From Myxococcales bacterium (GTDB lineage: Bacteria; Myxococcota_A; Polyangia; Polyangiales; JADJMO01), in NCBI GenBank assembly GCA_016709545.1, contig JADJMO010000001.1:186001-250000 (forward strand): a DNA stretch of 64,000 nt, written 5' to 3'. Every line of letters begins with the position of its first letter. Position 1 is the stretch's first letter. The notes beneath the pieces were generated by a model. That model worked only from the letters and a program-made list of their open reading frames with translations, was not told the origin of the DNA and searched no databases. The translations under genes and the position numbers were made by a program. Positions 1-8,709 of this stretch are shown here, piece after piece.

Positions 1-1728
1 GTTCTCTCACCGCTCGAGCAGGCGACCACCTCGTTCGCCGTCGACGAGGAGGCCGCGCGCGACGCGCTCTCCTCGGCGGTGTCGCTGCTCCTGCGCCTCG
101 TCGAGCGCGAGGCCGAGGCCACCTCGCCCGCCCACGTGCTCCTGTCGACGCTGGCCGAGCGCCGCCTGCGCGCGGGGCAGGCGGCGAGCCTCGAGGCGTT
201 GCTCGAGGACCTCAAGACCCCGCCGATGGAGCGCATCGGCGCGCTCGCGGTCGACGAGTTCTTCGCGCCCAAGGAGCGCGGAGCCCTCGCGACCGACCTC
301 AACGCGCTCGTCGCCGCGCCCACCTTCGCGGCCTGGCGTCGGGGCGCCCCGCTCGACGTCGGCGCGTGGCTCGCCCCGCGCACGGACGGCAAGGTCCCGG
401 TCGTGATCGTCTCGGTCGCCCACCTCGACGATCAGGAGCGCGCCCTCGTCCTCTCGCTGGTGCTCGAGCAGACGCTCGGCTGGGTGCGCGGCCTCCCCGG
501 CACGACCGAGCTCCGCGCGATGGTCCTGTTCGACGAGGTGTTCGGGTTCCTGCCGCCGCACCCGAGCAACCCGCCCACCAAGCGCCCGCTGCTCGCGCTG
601 CTGAAGCAGGCGCGCGCGTTCGGCGTCGGCTGCGTGCTCGCGACCCAGAACCCGATCGACCTCGACTACAAGGCGCTCTCCAACGCCGGCGTGTGGTTCG
701 TGGGTCGCCTGCAGACCGACGCCGACCGCGAGCGCGTGGTCGAGGGGCTCGCCGGCAGCGACGCCGGTGGGGCGAGAGCGCGGCCGACCTCGGCGCGCAT
801 CAAGGCGCTGCCCGCCCGCACGTTCCTCGTCCGCGACGTGCACGCGGGGACCACGCTGGAGATCGAGACCCGTCACGCGCTCTCGTGGCTGCGGGGACCG
901 ATGACCCGCGCGGAGCTGCGTCGGCTCGTGCCGCCGCCGCCGCCCACGCCGGTGGTGGCGCCCGTTGCCGTCGTCGCGCCGACACCGGCTGCCGAGCCGG
1001 CCGGGGAGCCCAGCGCGCCCGAGGGCTGGCGCGTCTTGTTCCCGCACCCACCCGCCGCGCCGGTGGAGGCGTGGACCTACGTGCCGCACGCGGGGATCCT
1101 CGCGCGCGCGGAGCTGTCGGCGCCCAAGCTCGGCTTCTCGACCACCCGCGTGATCGGCAAGCTCGCGCCGCTCACCGAGGGCGGGCTCGATCTGTCGCGC
1201 GCGGTGGCGTTCGCGCCCGACGCGCTCGAGGCCACGGCGGTCGAGGGCGCGCGGTTCGCGCCGCTGCCCGCGCTGCCCGCGCGCGCGCTGCGGGCGATCG
1301 AGAAGGCGCTGCGCGAGGCCGCGCTCGACGCCCTCGAGGTGAGCGTGATGGTGAACGACGAGCTCGGGCTGGTCTCGCAGGAGGGCGAGGCCCCGGCCGC
1401 GTTCGCCGATCGGTGCAGCGAGGTCGCGCGCGGTCGGGCGGCGAAGGCGCGCGCGGAGCTGCTCGCCAAGCACGAGCCCAAGGTGAAGCGGCTCGCGCAG
1501 GCGCGCGACGCAGCTCACCGCTCGGCCCACCTCGGGCGCGAGGAGAAGAAGCGCCTCGAGAAGGCCCAGGCCGCGCTCGACGAGGCCGTCCACAAGCGGG
1601 ACGCCACGCTGATGGAGGAGGAGGGCGCGCTCGCGAAGGCGCCCGCCGCCACGTACACGAAGCAGCTCGCCGCGAAGAAGAGCGCGCTGGTGGTGGAGGG
1701 CTACGCCCTCGTGTGGCTCGCGGGCTGA
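1..1728 (+). CDS. HerA-like DNA-translocase ATPase, 5' end outside the window
   Basis: The reading frame is open from the first base, so the start and the Walker A motif lie upstream; 575 residues are visible. A Walker B strand ending in hydrophobics plus Asp-Glu (VLFDEVFGF, about residues 175-183) is followed by a sensor-type ATQNP motif (about 215-219). The segment ADRERVVEGLAG fits HerA/VirB4-type ATP-binding proteins, which pump DNA or act as helicases in hexameric rings. A Pro/Ala linker follows (about 310-340), then a C-terminal region with a Lys/Arg/Glu-rich stretch (about 490-560) likely to form a coiled coil. The family is clear from the ATPase core. The cellular role is not, since the partner genes lie upstream. 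Confidence 0.75.
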   Translation, partial: VLSPLEQATTSFAVDEEAARDALSSAVSLLLRLVEREAEATSPAHVLLSTLAERRLRAGQAASLEALLEDLKTPPMERIGALAVDEFFAPKERGALATDLNALVAAPTFAAWRRGAPLDVGAWLAPRTDGKVPVVIVSVAHLDDQERALVLSLVLEQTLGWVRGLPGTTELRAMVLFDEVFGFLPPHPSNPPTKRPLLALLKQARAFGVGCVLATQNPIDLDYKALSNAGVWFVGRLQTDADRERVVEGLAGSDAGGARARPTSARIKALPARTFLVRDVHAGTTLEIETRHALSWLRGPMTRAELRRLVPPPPPTPVVAPVAVVAPTPAAEPAGEPSAPEGWRVLFPHPPAAPVEAWTYVPHAGILARAELSAPKLGFSTTRVIGKLAPLTEGGLDLSRAVAFAPDALEATAVEGARFAPLPALPARALRAIEKALREAALDALEVSVMVNDELGLVSQEGEAPAAFADRCSEVARGRAAKARAELLAKHEPKVKRLAQARDAAHRSAHLGREEKKRLEKAQAALDEAVHKRDATLMEEEGALAKAPAATYTKQLAAKKSALVVEGYALVWLAG

Positions 1729-2045
1729 AGCCGCGTATCGCGGTACGGCGCGCCGAGGAGCATGCCGTGAGGAGGGGGCGTCCACGGCGTGACACCCATA
1801 GCCCCAGCAGATGCCCGCGCAGGCCGCGCTCGCGAAGGCACCTGGGTCTGGATGCGCATTGCTCGGCCGCAACTGTCACCGATCTCCCTGGACAAGAAGA
1901 CGGGGCGTCACCCATGTGCCCGCACGAACCGTCACCCATGTCCCTAGACCGGACACCCGCACGAACCGTCACCCATGTCCCTAGACCGGACACGTCGTGG
2001 CGCGCGTTGACACCCTTCCGCGAGCCATTATAGTGCGCTTTCAAG
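1729..2045. other. Intergenic stretch with a partly repeated element
   Basis: No convincing gene is present in these 317 bases. The stretch holds degenerate copies of a GTCACCCATGT-containing unit (about 1871-1917) followed by two perfect 36-base copies (1921-1956 and 1958-1993). It ends just before the RAYT-type transposase gene. Confidence 0.6.
1921..1993. repeat. Two perfect 36-bp direct repeats, period 37
   Basis: The unit begins CGCACGAACCGTCACCCATG and ends CCTAGACCGGACAC; copy 1 is 1921-1956 and copy 2 is 1958-1993, separated by one base. Partial copies of the GTCACCCATGT core lie upstream near 1905-1917. Two copies with no spacers exclude a CRISPR. The CCCTAGACCGGACA core resembles motifs seen near insertion-sequence ends, but that is recollection and not proof. 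Confidence 0.7.
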
Positions 2046-2722
2046 ATGGCGCGCCGCCCTGCCCAGCTCGAGCTGCCCCGCACAAAGGGGTGGGGCGGTC
2101 GTCGCCCCGGGGCCGGCCGCAAGCGCATCTCCGCGCGGCCGCTCGTCCCTCACCGTCCTCGGCCGCTGCATGCGCGCGCCCCCGAGCATCTCACCTGGCG
2201 CTGTGTCCCCGGCCTCCGCTCTCTGCGCTCCGCCGAGGTGTTTCCTGCGATCGTGGTGGCGCTGCAGCAGGGCAACGGGCCGGCGTTCCGCGTCGTCCAC
2301 TTCTCCGTGCAGGACGACCACCTCCACCTCGTGGTCGAGGCGCACGACTCGGCCGCGTTGCGCGCGGGTGCGCAGGGTCTCGGCATCCGGCTCGCGCGCG
2401 CGATCAACCGCGCCTCGCGCGCCGCGGTCGCGTCCTCGCCGACCGCTTCCACACGCGGGCCCTGCGCACGCCGCGTGAGGTCCGCATCTGCCTCGCCTAT
2501 GTGCTCGCGAACTTCCGCAAGCACCAGGTCCGGGTCTCCACGCTGCTCGACCCGTGCTCCTCGGCCCTCTGGTTCGACGGCTTTCGCGGGATCGCTCCGG
2601 CCCCGCTCGACAACGCTCCCGTCCACGCGCCGCGCACGTGGCTCGCGCGCGTCGGGTGGCGGCGTCACGGCTTGATCTCGCCCCGGGAGGGGCCTCGTGA
2701 GCAGCCCGCGTCGGCGCGCTAG
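2046..2722 (+). pseudogene. REP-associated tyrosine transposase (RAYT, Y1/IS200-like), one frameshift
   Basis: The N-terminal frame starts MARRPAQLEL and carries the HUH metal-binding motif as HLHLVVEA (residues 92-99). RAYT proteins are single-strand transposases or housekeepers of REP palindromes. The frame breaks near 2413: restoring one C in the GCCTCG stretch gives INRALARRGRVLADRFHTR and continues in the other frame through AYVLANFRKH, which holds the likely catalytic Tyr, to the stop at 2722. The corrected length is about 225 residues, normal for the family. The break sits in a C run, so an assembly error is as likely as decay. Confidence 0.75.
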
Positions 2723-2730
2723 TCTGTCTC

Positions 2731-3202
2731 GTGGCCCTCTGGACAACGGACGCCGATGGTTCGCGCGGGCCCTACCGTTCGCTGCCCGGCGGCGAGGTCT
2801 TCCGCCACCGCCCCGGGCGCCGCCGAGACGTGTTCTTGGTCTTCGTCCTCGTCTTCACGATTTCGTGCGTCGTGGGGCTCGTGCGCCATGCGTTCGAGCC
2901 TCGCCTGGCGTTCCTGTTCGCAGCCGTCTTCGCCCTCGTGGGCGCTCTCGCTCGCGTCGCTCGCACGACGATGGTCGAGGTCAACGACACCGAGCCTCGT
3001 GGTGCACTCGCCTGGCGGCAGCAGCGAGCGCCATCTACGCGCCGAGCTTCGCGCCGTTGCGCTGCGGCCGGGCAGCGGCAGTCACACGCTCGTCGTCCGG
3101 ACCGCGCGCGGAGAGCGGGTCCTGCTCGAGGGGCTCCGTCGTGACGAGGTCACCGAGGCGGAGCGCCTGCTCGCGCAAGCGCTCGACCTTCCGTGCGGGT
3201 GA
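2731..3202 (+). CDS. Small two-helix membrane protein, one frameshift
   Basis: No known family is recognised. The first frame (MALWTTDADG) has a basic stretch followed by two hydrophobic helices at about residues 34-51 and 58-76. Near position 2990 the sense continues in the next frame as SLVVHSPGGSSERH, a hydrophilic domain of about 65 residues ending DLPCG. Removing one base near 2990 joins the two. The layout of two N-terminal helices plus a soluble tail suggests an inner-membrane protein with a cytoplasmic domain of unknown role. The ATG at 2731 is 8 bases after the transposase stop; no strong ribosome-binding site is seen. Confidence 0.5.
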
Positions 3203-3259
3203 CATTGCCTGACCGTCGTCGTCTCGACGCTGGCGCGGCCCGTCGCTTCGCTCCGCGGC

Positions 3260-3610
3260 GTGCAACTCGACGTCTTCACGAGGCTGTCCCACGCGCTCTC
3301 CCTGGTCGGCTCGTACATCACGCGTCGCGCCGCCGAGCGGCACCTCGAGGGCCTCTCGAACCTGCTGGTCGATCCCGCGCGCGACCGCGAAGCCATCGAC
3401 GCGCGCCACCCGCCGCGGCTCGTCCTGGCCTGGGACTACCATGGGGCCACCACCCTCTCGCGCCTGCGCATGCGCGACGGGTCCGTCGGCTATCTCGTCG
3501 AGCGGCGCCAGGGACCGCGCGTGTTCGCCACGCTCTACGCCTCACCGTCGATGGTCTCCCTCGCCTGGGCCGCGCGACGACGGCGGCTCGCCGCGCACTA
3601 CAAGGCTTGA
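3260..3610 (+). CDS. Hypothetical protein, about 116 aa
   Basis: A soluble protein beginning MQLDVFTRLSHALSLVGSYI from a GTG start. The frame is open back to 3203, so a start slightly upstream is possible. There is no signal peptide or recognisable family. The end is rich in Arg (WAARRRRLAAHYKA). Codon use matches the surrounding genes, which supports real coding. It lies between a small membrane-protein gene and a convergent membrane-protein gene, and its end overlaps the possible extended end of the latter at 3598-3610. Confidence 0.45.
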   Translation: MQLDVFTRLSHALSLVGSYITRRAAERHLEGLSNLLVDPARDREAIDARHPPRLVLAWDYHGATTLSRLRMRDGSVGYLVERRQGPRVFATLYASPSMVSLAWAARRRRLAAHYKA

Positions 3611-3638
3611 TCGCCCTGCACCCCGTCGGCGAGCTGGT

Positions 3639-3977
3639 TCACCCCCACTGCAGGTAGGGCACGCCGAAGAACCAGAGGGCGAGGCCGAGATCCGACGCGA
3701 GGCGCCGCGCATACCCCGCGCTGGGATGATGACCAGCTGGCGCTGCACGAGGAGTCAGAATCCCGCCGACGACGCTCCGGCGCGGAACACGACCGGTTGG
3801 CGGTTGGAAAAACACGCGGCCGGGGCGGCGGCACCCACCGTAGGCCGCGACGACCCCGAGCGGCGAGAGCGGCGCCTGGCGCAGCGCCTCGAACAGCGGC
3901 TTGCGCAAGAAATACCAGACGAAGGAGAACAGGCCGAACGTCACCACGGAGAGGCCGAGCGCGACGAGCACGCTCAT
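3639..3977 (-). CDS. Small membrane protein, probably frameshifted
   Basis: The start (MSVLVALGLSVVTFGLFSFV) is a clear N-terminal transmembrane helix, followed by WYFLRKPLFEALRQAPLSP and near the end DLGLALWFFGVPYLQWG. The middle third reads as Arg/Pro-rich noise in this frame, which suggests two compensating indels around 3700-3840. The last codons may also be shifted at a GGGG run near 3647; the alternative frame gives GVNQLADGVQGDQAL with a stop at 3598. The YLQWGVNQLADG-like end resembles DUF4234-type small membrane proteins. Function unknown. Confidence 0.4.
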   Translation of the reverse strand: MSVLVALGLSVVTFGLFSFVWYFLRKPLFEALRQAPLSPLGVVAAYGGCRRPGRVFFQPPTGRVPRRSVVGGILTPRAAPAGHHPSAGYARRLASDLGLALWFFGVPYLQWG

Positions 3978-4179
3978 GCGGTGGCTCCAAGTCGACGGGT
4001 CGGCGTCCCGCCTTGCGGCGCTTTGGCGCGGCTGGGATTGACCTCGCTCACCGGGGCACCATACCGAAGGGACCGGGGGAGCAGGCGCGGCGCGAGCGTG
4101 CTTTCCTCGCATCGGAAACCGCCGTAGATCTCGGCCAAGCCCGTACGTCGGTCCGGGTCGAAGCCGCTCGGAGGTCTCC

Positions 4180-4665
4180 ATGCGCCCCTCGTCGTTGCTC
4201 TGTTCGTGCCTTCTGCTCGCGGCCTGCGGTGGCTCCACGCCGCCCCCGAACAAGCCGCCCCCTTCGAGTGACAACACTGCGGAGGGCACGAGCGGCGCCA
4301 TCGCGGCGAGCGACGGCGCGAAGCCCGCGACGAACAACCCCGAGCCCACGGCTCCGCCCCCGGCGGTCCCCGGCAAGCCCGTCGAGGTCAACACCAAGGA
4401 GACCCCGGTGCTGCGCTGCGGGCCCAAGGACAGCTACGTGTACGTCGCCAAGGAGTTCAAGTGCCCCGACGGCACCAACCCGCTCGGCGGCAACCCGCAG
4501 GCCGGCGCCGCGGCGCGCGTCGGCAACGTCGGCGCCAACTCCACGGGCCACATCATCGACCTCTACGAGGTGCCCTGCGCCTCGGGCCCGCAGCGCGTGT
4601 ACGTGGACATGTACGGCTGCAAGGGCGGCGGCGGGAAGGGCGGCGGCCCGAACCCCGGGTACTGA
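4180..4665 (+). CDS. Lipoprotein of unknown function, 161 aa
   Basis: The protein begins MRPSSLLCSCLLLAACGGS, a type II signal peptide with lipobox LAAC (Cys16). Next come about 50 residues of Pro/Ala/Asn-rich linker and a compact C-terminal domain (about residues 75-161). That domain has four Cys (RCGPKD, FKCPDG, VPCASG, YGCKGG), which could form two disulfides in the periplasm, and it ends in a Gly-rich tail. No family is recognised. The start is supported by GGAGGTCTCC upstream of the ATG. Confidence 0.7.
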   Translation: MRPSSLLCSCLLLAACGGSTPPPNKPPPSSDNTAEGTSGAIAASDGAKPATNNPEPTAPPPAVPGKPVEVNTKETPVLRCGPKDSYVYVAKEFKCPDGTNPLGGNPQAGAAARVGNVGANSTGHIIDLYEVPCASGPQRVYVDMYGCKGGGGKGGGPNPGY

Positions 4666-4669
4666 GCGC

Positions 4670-5200
4670 TCACGTCGACAGCGCGAACCACAGCACGAAC
4701 GTCTTCTTCCCGGCGGCGCGGAGCCACGCCTGGCCGAGGTAGAGGCCGGGCCGCACCTCGCGGATCTCGTCCTCGATCGCGCGGATGAAGAACGGGTTGC
4801 CCGCGTGGTCGTAGTCGAGGTCGATGACCGGCTTGCCGTCGTGGCGCGACGGGCCGACGCGGGTGTCGAAGCGGAACAGGTGCAAGCGCTCCGAGACGAC
4901 GCGGTTGTCGCCGCTGCCGGCGTCGGCGCCGCGCGGGGCGAAGCTCTTGCCGCGCCACGGGAAGCTCTTGGTGCGCGCCCACGCGGCGGGCAGCGCGTAG
5001 AGCCACGCGGGCAGCGCGGGCGAGGCCAGCATGCGGCCGCGGAGGTCGCCGCGGATGGCCGCGAGCTCGGGGAGGGTGGCCGCCTCGTAGAGCTCGACCA
5101 GCGCCGCGTGGTCGAGGTCGAGGAGATCGTCGAGCGACAGCGCGGTGGCGCGGCGCGTGGACGGACGGGCGGTCGTGGTTGCGTCGGACGTGGTCAACAT
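4670..5200 (-). CDS. Hypothetical protein divergent from a TetR gene
   Basis: A soluble 176-residue protein. The N-terminal half is helical (DDLLDLDHAALVELYEAATL). The C-terminal half has alternating beta-like stretches (KPVIDLDYDHAGNPFFIRAI, PGLYLGQAWLRAAGKKTFVL), consistent with a small ligand-binding barrel. No family is named with confidence. It starts 13 bases from a large palindrome and is divergent from the TetR gene at 5266, so it is probably the target of that repressor. Confidence 0.65.
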   Translation of the reverse strand: MLTTSDATTTARPSTRRATALSLDDLLDLDHAALVELYEAATLPELAAIRGDLRGRMLASPALPAWLYALPAAWARTKSFPWRGKSFAPRGADAGSGDNRVVSERLHLFRFDTRVGPSRHDGKPVIDLDYDHAGNPFFIRAIEDEIREVRPGLYLGQAWLRAAGKKTFVLWFALST

Positions 5201-5212
5201 GGCACCCTCCAG

Positions 5213-5257
5213 ATACGAGTTCGTATGTGAGATGTGTTTTCACATACGGACTCGTAT
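5213..5257. promoter_or_regulatory. TetR-type palindromic operator between divergent genes
   Basis: The arms ATACGAGTTCGTATGTGA (5213-5230) and its near-perfect inverted copy (5240-5257) differ at one base and flank a 9-base loop. Each arm is itself close to a palindrome around TACGA/TCGTA. The element fills the gap between the divergent genes at 5200 and 5266, the usual site for autoregulation by a TetR repressor. Confidence 0.7.
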
Positions 5258-5265
5258 GTCAAACC

Positions 5266-5988
5266 ATGCCCAAAAAGTTCGCAAAAAAGGCTCCACCGAA
5301 GCCCCGATCCCGGGCCGCCACCATGGCCGAGACGCGGACGGCGCTGCTCGACGCGGCCGCCGCGCTGTTCGCCGAGCAGGGCCTCGACGTGCCGAGCCTC
5401 GACGCGATCTGCGCGCGGGCCGGGTTCACGCGCGGCGCGTTCTACGTGCACTTCGCCGATCGCGACGCGCTCGTCGCCGAGGTGATGGAGCGCGACGCGC
5501 CGGCGCTCCTCGACGCGCTCCTCGGCAAGGAGGGCGAGGCGCTCGGCATCGACGAGATCGTGGTGCGCGTCGCGAGCACCCTCGCCCAAGGCGACTACCC
5601 CCTGCTGCGCGCGGGCGGGATCATGCCTCACCAGATCGTCGACGCCGCCGTGCGCTCGCCGCGCATCCGCGCGCGCTACGCCGACGTGATCGCGACCGCG
5701 GCCCGCCGCTTAGAGGCGCTCCTCGAGCGCGCGCGCGACGAGGGGCGCGTGCGCAGCGACGTCGACCTCACCGGCCTCTCCACGCTGCTCCTGTCGGCGG
5801 TCATCGGCGGCAAGACCCTGGCCGAGCTGGGCGTGCCGCTCGATCCCGTCCGCGCCGCCGCCACCGTCGTCTCGCTCATGGGCGTGAGCCCGGGAGGGCG
5901 CCGAGGGGGGGGCGGCGGGGCGGGGCGGCGCGTAGGGCGAACAAAGCCACACAGCGAACGAACCCCTGTCACACGGCGCCGGGGCTGA
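5266..5988 (+). CDS. TetR/AcrR family transcriptional regulator
   Basis: The protein is 240 aa from the ATG at 5266. A Lys-rich start (MPKKFAKKAPPKPRSR) precedes a TetR helix-turn-helix: LLDAAAALFAEQGLDV and then SLDAICARAGFTRGAFYVHF (about residues 22-60), the signature of TetR DNA-binding domains. The all-helical remainder binds ligand and forms the dimer. The last 30 residues (Gly/Arg-rich) are low-complexity. The frame is open further upstream through the palindrome, but this start lies just after the operator. It probably represses itself and the divergent gene; the ligand is unknown. Confidence 0.85.
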   Translation: MPKKFAKKAPPKPRSRAATMAETRTALLDAAAALFAEQGLDVPSLDAICARAGFTRGAFYVHFADRDALVAEVMERDAPALLDALLGKEGEALGIDEIVVRVASTLAQGDYPLLRAGGIMPHQIVDAAVRSPRIRARYADVIATAARRLEALLERARDEGRVRSDVDLTGLSTLLLSAVIGGKTLAELGVPLDPVRAAATVVSLMGVSPGGRRGGGGGAGRRVGRTKPHSERTPVTRRRG

Positions 5989-6046
5989 CGTTCTCCTCCC
6001 CGTGACCGCGCCGGGGTCGGCGGGGTCGAAACCCTGGAGGTCTCTC

Positions 6047-6535
6047 ATGCGCTCGCTGTCCTGCGTGCCGTTCGCGCTCGCCCTCGTCTCTGGTTGCTCG
6101 ACGACCGACCCGCCGCCCGTCGCGACGGAGTCCGCGCCGCTCGGTCGCTACGCGTTCGTGCTCGAGGAGTCCGACGTGTTCGCGAAGATCCAGGCTGGCT
6201 GCCAGAAGGAGAAGGAGCCGAAGGCGTGCCTCGCGGGGATCGCCGACGAGGCGGGCCGCGAGGGCATCCGCCTGTCGCTCGACGCCGATGGGCACCTCGT
6301 GTGGACGTCGTACGGCCTCGAGCCGGACGGCAAGACGGAGACGGTGTTCCTAGAGGCCACGCTCGCGGCCCACTGGGACGCGGCGAAGGTGGACGGCAGG
6401 GTCGTCGGGGCGCTGCGCGGCCGCGACGCCCAGGGGTCCGACTTCGTGGGGCTCTCGCTGGTCCGGGTCGACGATCACACGGTCGCCATGGTCGACCCCC
6501 GCAAGGGTCGCCTGGTCTTCCGGAAGACCCCCTGA
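6047..6535 (+). CDS. Lipoprotein, 162 aa
   Basis: Start ATG at 6047, preceded by CTGGAGG. The signal peptide MRSLSCVPFALALVSGCS has lipobox VSGC (Cys17). The mature part is a small beta-rich domain with a Cys pair (AGCQKEKEPKACLAG, about residues 50-65) and repeated strands (HLVWTSYGLEPDG, VGALRGRD, LVRVDDHTVAMVDP). This resembles small lipoproteins that report a model-fit-like beta sheet, but no family is recognised. It lies upstream of the skp genes in the same direction with a 56-base gap. Confidence 0.7.
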   Translation: MRSLSCVPFALALVSGCSTTDPPPVATESAPLGRYAFVLEESDVFAKIQAGCQKEKEPKACLAGIADEAGREGIRLSLDADGHLVWTSYGLEPDGKTETVFLEATLAAHWDAAKVDGRVVGALRGRDAQGSDFVGLSLVRVDDHTVAMVDPRKGRLVFRKTP

Positions 6536-6591
6536 AACCACGGGCCCCGACCCCCTCGCGCGGGGGAGGAACCTGAGCTACACAGGCCGCC

Positions 6592-7232
6592 ATGCGGTCC
6601 CGGTCCCTCCTCCGCGCCTCCATCGCCGTCGTCGTGGCGGCGCTCGGCCTCACACCGATCCTGTTCGCCGCCCCCGGCGAGGCCCACGCCCAGCAGCAGA
6701 TGGCCGTCGTCTACGTCGACACCGACAAGGTGATCGCCGACATCGACGAGGGCAAGCAGGCCCACGAGGCGCTGGTGAAGGAGCAGGAGAAGCGCCAGAA
6801 GGAGATCTCGGCGCTCGAGTCCAAGCTCAAGAAGCTGCAGGACGATCTCGAGAAGCAGGCCAAGGCGTTCAGCAAGGACGCCATCGAGAAGAAGGCCGCC
6901 GAATACCAGCAGGCCGCCGCCGAGTACCAGGCGATCGTCGTCCGGTACAACAAGGAGCTGCAGGACAAGGAGAAGGATCTCTACGACCCGATCGAGAAGA
7001 AGGTCAAAGACCTCCTGCGCGCCGTCGCGCCCGTGACGGGTACGATCTCATCCTCAACAAGCGCAGCGTGCCCTACGGCCGCAAGGATCTCGACATCACC
7101 GACAAGGTGATCACCGAGTACAACAAGGCGAACCCCGTGGCGGTGAAGCCGGGCGCCAAGCCGGCCGCGTCGACCAAGGCGTCCGACACCCCGAAGAAGC
7201 CGGCCCCGAGCGCCGCGCCCAAGATGCCATGA
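6592..7232 (+). CDS. OmpH/Skp-family periplasmic chaperone, first copy, one frameshift
   Basis: Skp-like proteins hold unfolded outer-membrane proteins in the periplasm. The signal peptide runs to about residue 33 (GEAHAQQQM), then MAVVYVDTDKVIADIDEGKQ, the conserved first strand, followed by a long Lys/Glu coiled coil (about 55-130). The frame breaks at the CCC run at 7030-7032; adding one C restores RDGYDLILNKRSVPYG and a tail ending AAPKMP at 7232. The corrected length is about 213 aa. The stop overlaps the start of the next gene (ATGA), so the two are coupled. Confidence 0.8.
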
Positions 7233-7815
7233 GGCGCGCGTTCCGGAACCTCGCCCTCGCGATCGCCTGCGCGGTCGTGCCGGTGTTCAGCGCCGTGGTC
7301 GCCGCCGCGCCGCCGATGATCAAGGTCAAGATGGCCTACGTCGACACCGAGCGTTGCGTGAACGAGACCGAGGACGGCCTCCGCGCCAAGGCCTCGCTCA
7401 TCAAGCTCAAGGTCAAGCGCGAGAGCCAGCTCCTCGCGATGGAAGACCAGCTCAAGGCGGCGCAAGAAGACCTCGCCGTCCTCTCCAAGTCGTCCAAGGG
7501 CCCGAGCCCGCAGCTCTCGGCTGCCGTGTTCTCCTACGACAAGATGCTCCGCGCCTACCAGGACCAGCTCAAGGCCACGAACCAGGAGCTCGCGCGCCGC
7601 GAGGACGAGCTGTTCTACCCCATCGAGAAGAAGGTCAAGGCGATCTACAAGCGGATCGCCGAGGCCGACGGCATCGACCTCGTCGTCGACAAGAAGACCG
7701 TGCCCGTGCCCGGCCTCAAGCCCGAGTACGACCTCACCGAGCGTGTGCTGCGCGAGTACAACTGGGGCCGCCGGCGGGCGCCTCGTCGGCCTCCGCCTCG
7801 GCTTCTGGCAAGTGA
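7229..7815 (+). CDS. OmpH/Skp-family periplasmic chaperone, second copy, one frameshift
   Basis: A second Skp-like protein with an N-terminal signal (MRRAFRNLALAIACAVVPVF), then MAYVDTERCVNETEDGLRAK, a coiled coil, and the C-terminal strand GIDLVVDKKTVPVPGLKPEY. The frame breaks at the GGGG run 7764-7767; one extra G gives YNWGPPAGASSASAS and a stop at 7813-7815. The corrected length is about 195 aa. It begins inside the end of the first copy and overlaps lpxD at its own end, so translation is probably coupled through the three genes. Confidence 0.8.
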
Positions 7816-8709
7816 TCCTCCTCGCGCGGCCTGGTCGGCTGCGCGATCTGCTCGCGCGACACGGTGGGGTGATCGACGAGACCCTCGACCGCGATCTGCC
7901 CATCGCGCGCGTCGGGCCCCTCCGACGGCAAGGACGACACCGACCTCGCGCCGGTGCTGCACGACCGCGGCGCCGCGCGGCTCAGCTCGTCGGCGCGGGT
8001 GCTGCTCGTGTCGGCGAAGATCGCGGGGCGCGTCGAGCCAGGACGCCGCTGGGTGCATTCCCACGCCGAGCGCGTGCTCGCCGAGCTGCTCGAGGACGAG
8101 CTCCCGAGCTTCGTCGACCACGTGCCCCTCGGCGTGCGGTGCGAACCCGGCGCGCGCATCGCGCTCGGGGCCATCGTCGGCGAGGGCAGCCGCATCGGCG
8201 CGGGCGCCGTCGTCTACCCTCACGCCCGCCTCGGGCGAGGCGTGGTGATCGGCGCGGGGTCGGTCATCGGCGGGCAGGGCTTCGGGTTCGTCGAGGGCGA
8301 GCACGGCCCGCTCCGCATGCCCCACCGCGCGGGCGTGGTGCTCGAGGACGAGGTCGAGGTGGGGGCGCTCTGCACCATCGACGCGGGCATCCTCGTCCCG
8401 ACGCGCGTCGGCCGCGACACCAAGCTCGACGCCCAGGTGCACCTCGGCCACGGCGTGGTCGTCGGCGCGCGCTGCCGGTTCGCGGCCCAGGTCGGCCTCG
8501 CGGGCAGCGTGGTGGTCGAGGACGACGTCTGGATCGGCGGGCAGGCCGGCATCGCCGACCACGTGCGCATCGGCAAGGGCGCGCGCATCGCGGCCAAGGC
8601 CGGCGTCATCGGCGACGTCCCGCCAGGCGAGACGGTCGCGGGCTACCCGGCCGTGCCGCGCGCGCGCTGGCTGCGGGGGCAAGCCAAGCTGTATCGTGGC
8701 CGCCCATGA
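7812..8709 (+). CDS. lpxD: UDP-3-O-acylglucosamine N-acyltransferase (LpxD), one frameshift
   Basis: LpxD adds the N-linked hydroxyacyl chain in lipid A synthesis in the cytoplasm. The start is the GTG at 7812, overlapping the previous stop (GTGA). A run of left-handed beta-helix hexapeptides (GARIALGAIVGEGSRIGAG and onward) carries QVHLGHGVVVGARCRFAAQ with the catalytic-type His, and ends in a helical tail. The N-terminal domain is joined by removing one C from the CCCC run at 7917-7920, giving VGPSDGKDDTDLAP. The corrected length is about 298 aa, somewhat shorter than the E. coli enzyme. Its position between skp and fabZ/lpxA is classic. Confidence 0.85.

Noticed and set aside
7..1872. Long open frame on the minus strand opposite the ATPase gene
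   Set aside because: Very Arg/Gly/Leu-rich with no domain motif; it mirrors the GC-rich ATPase gene, whose Walker B and ATQNP motifs are clear on the plus strand.
1921..1993. Possible CRISPR array
   Set aside because: Only two adjacent copies with a one-base gap and no unique spacers; no cas genes seen.
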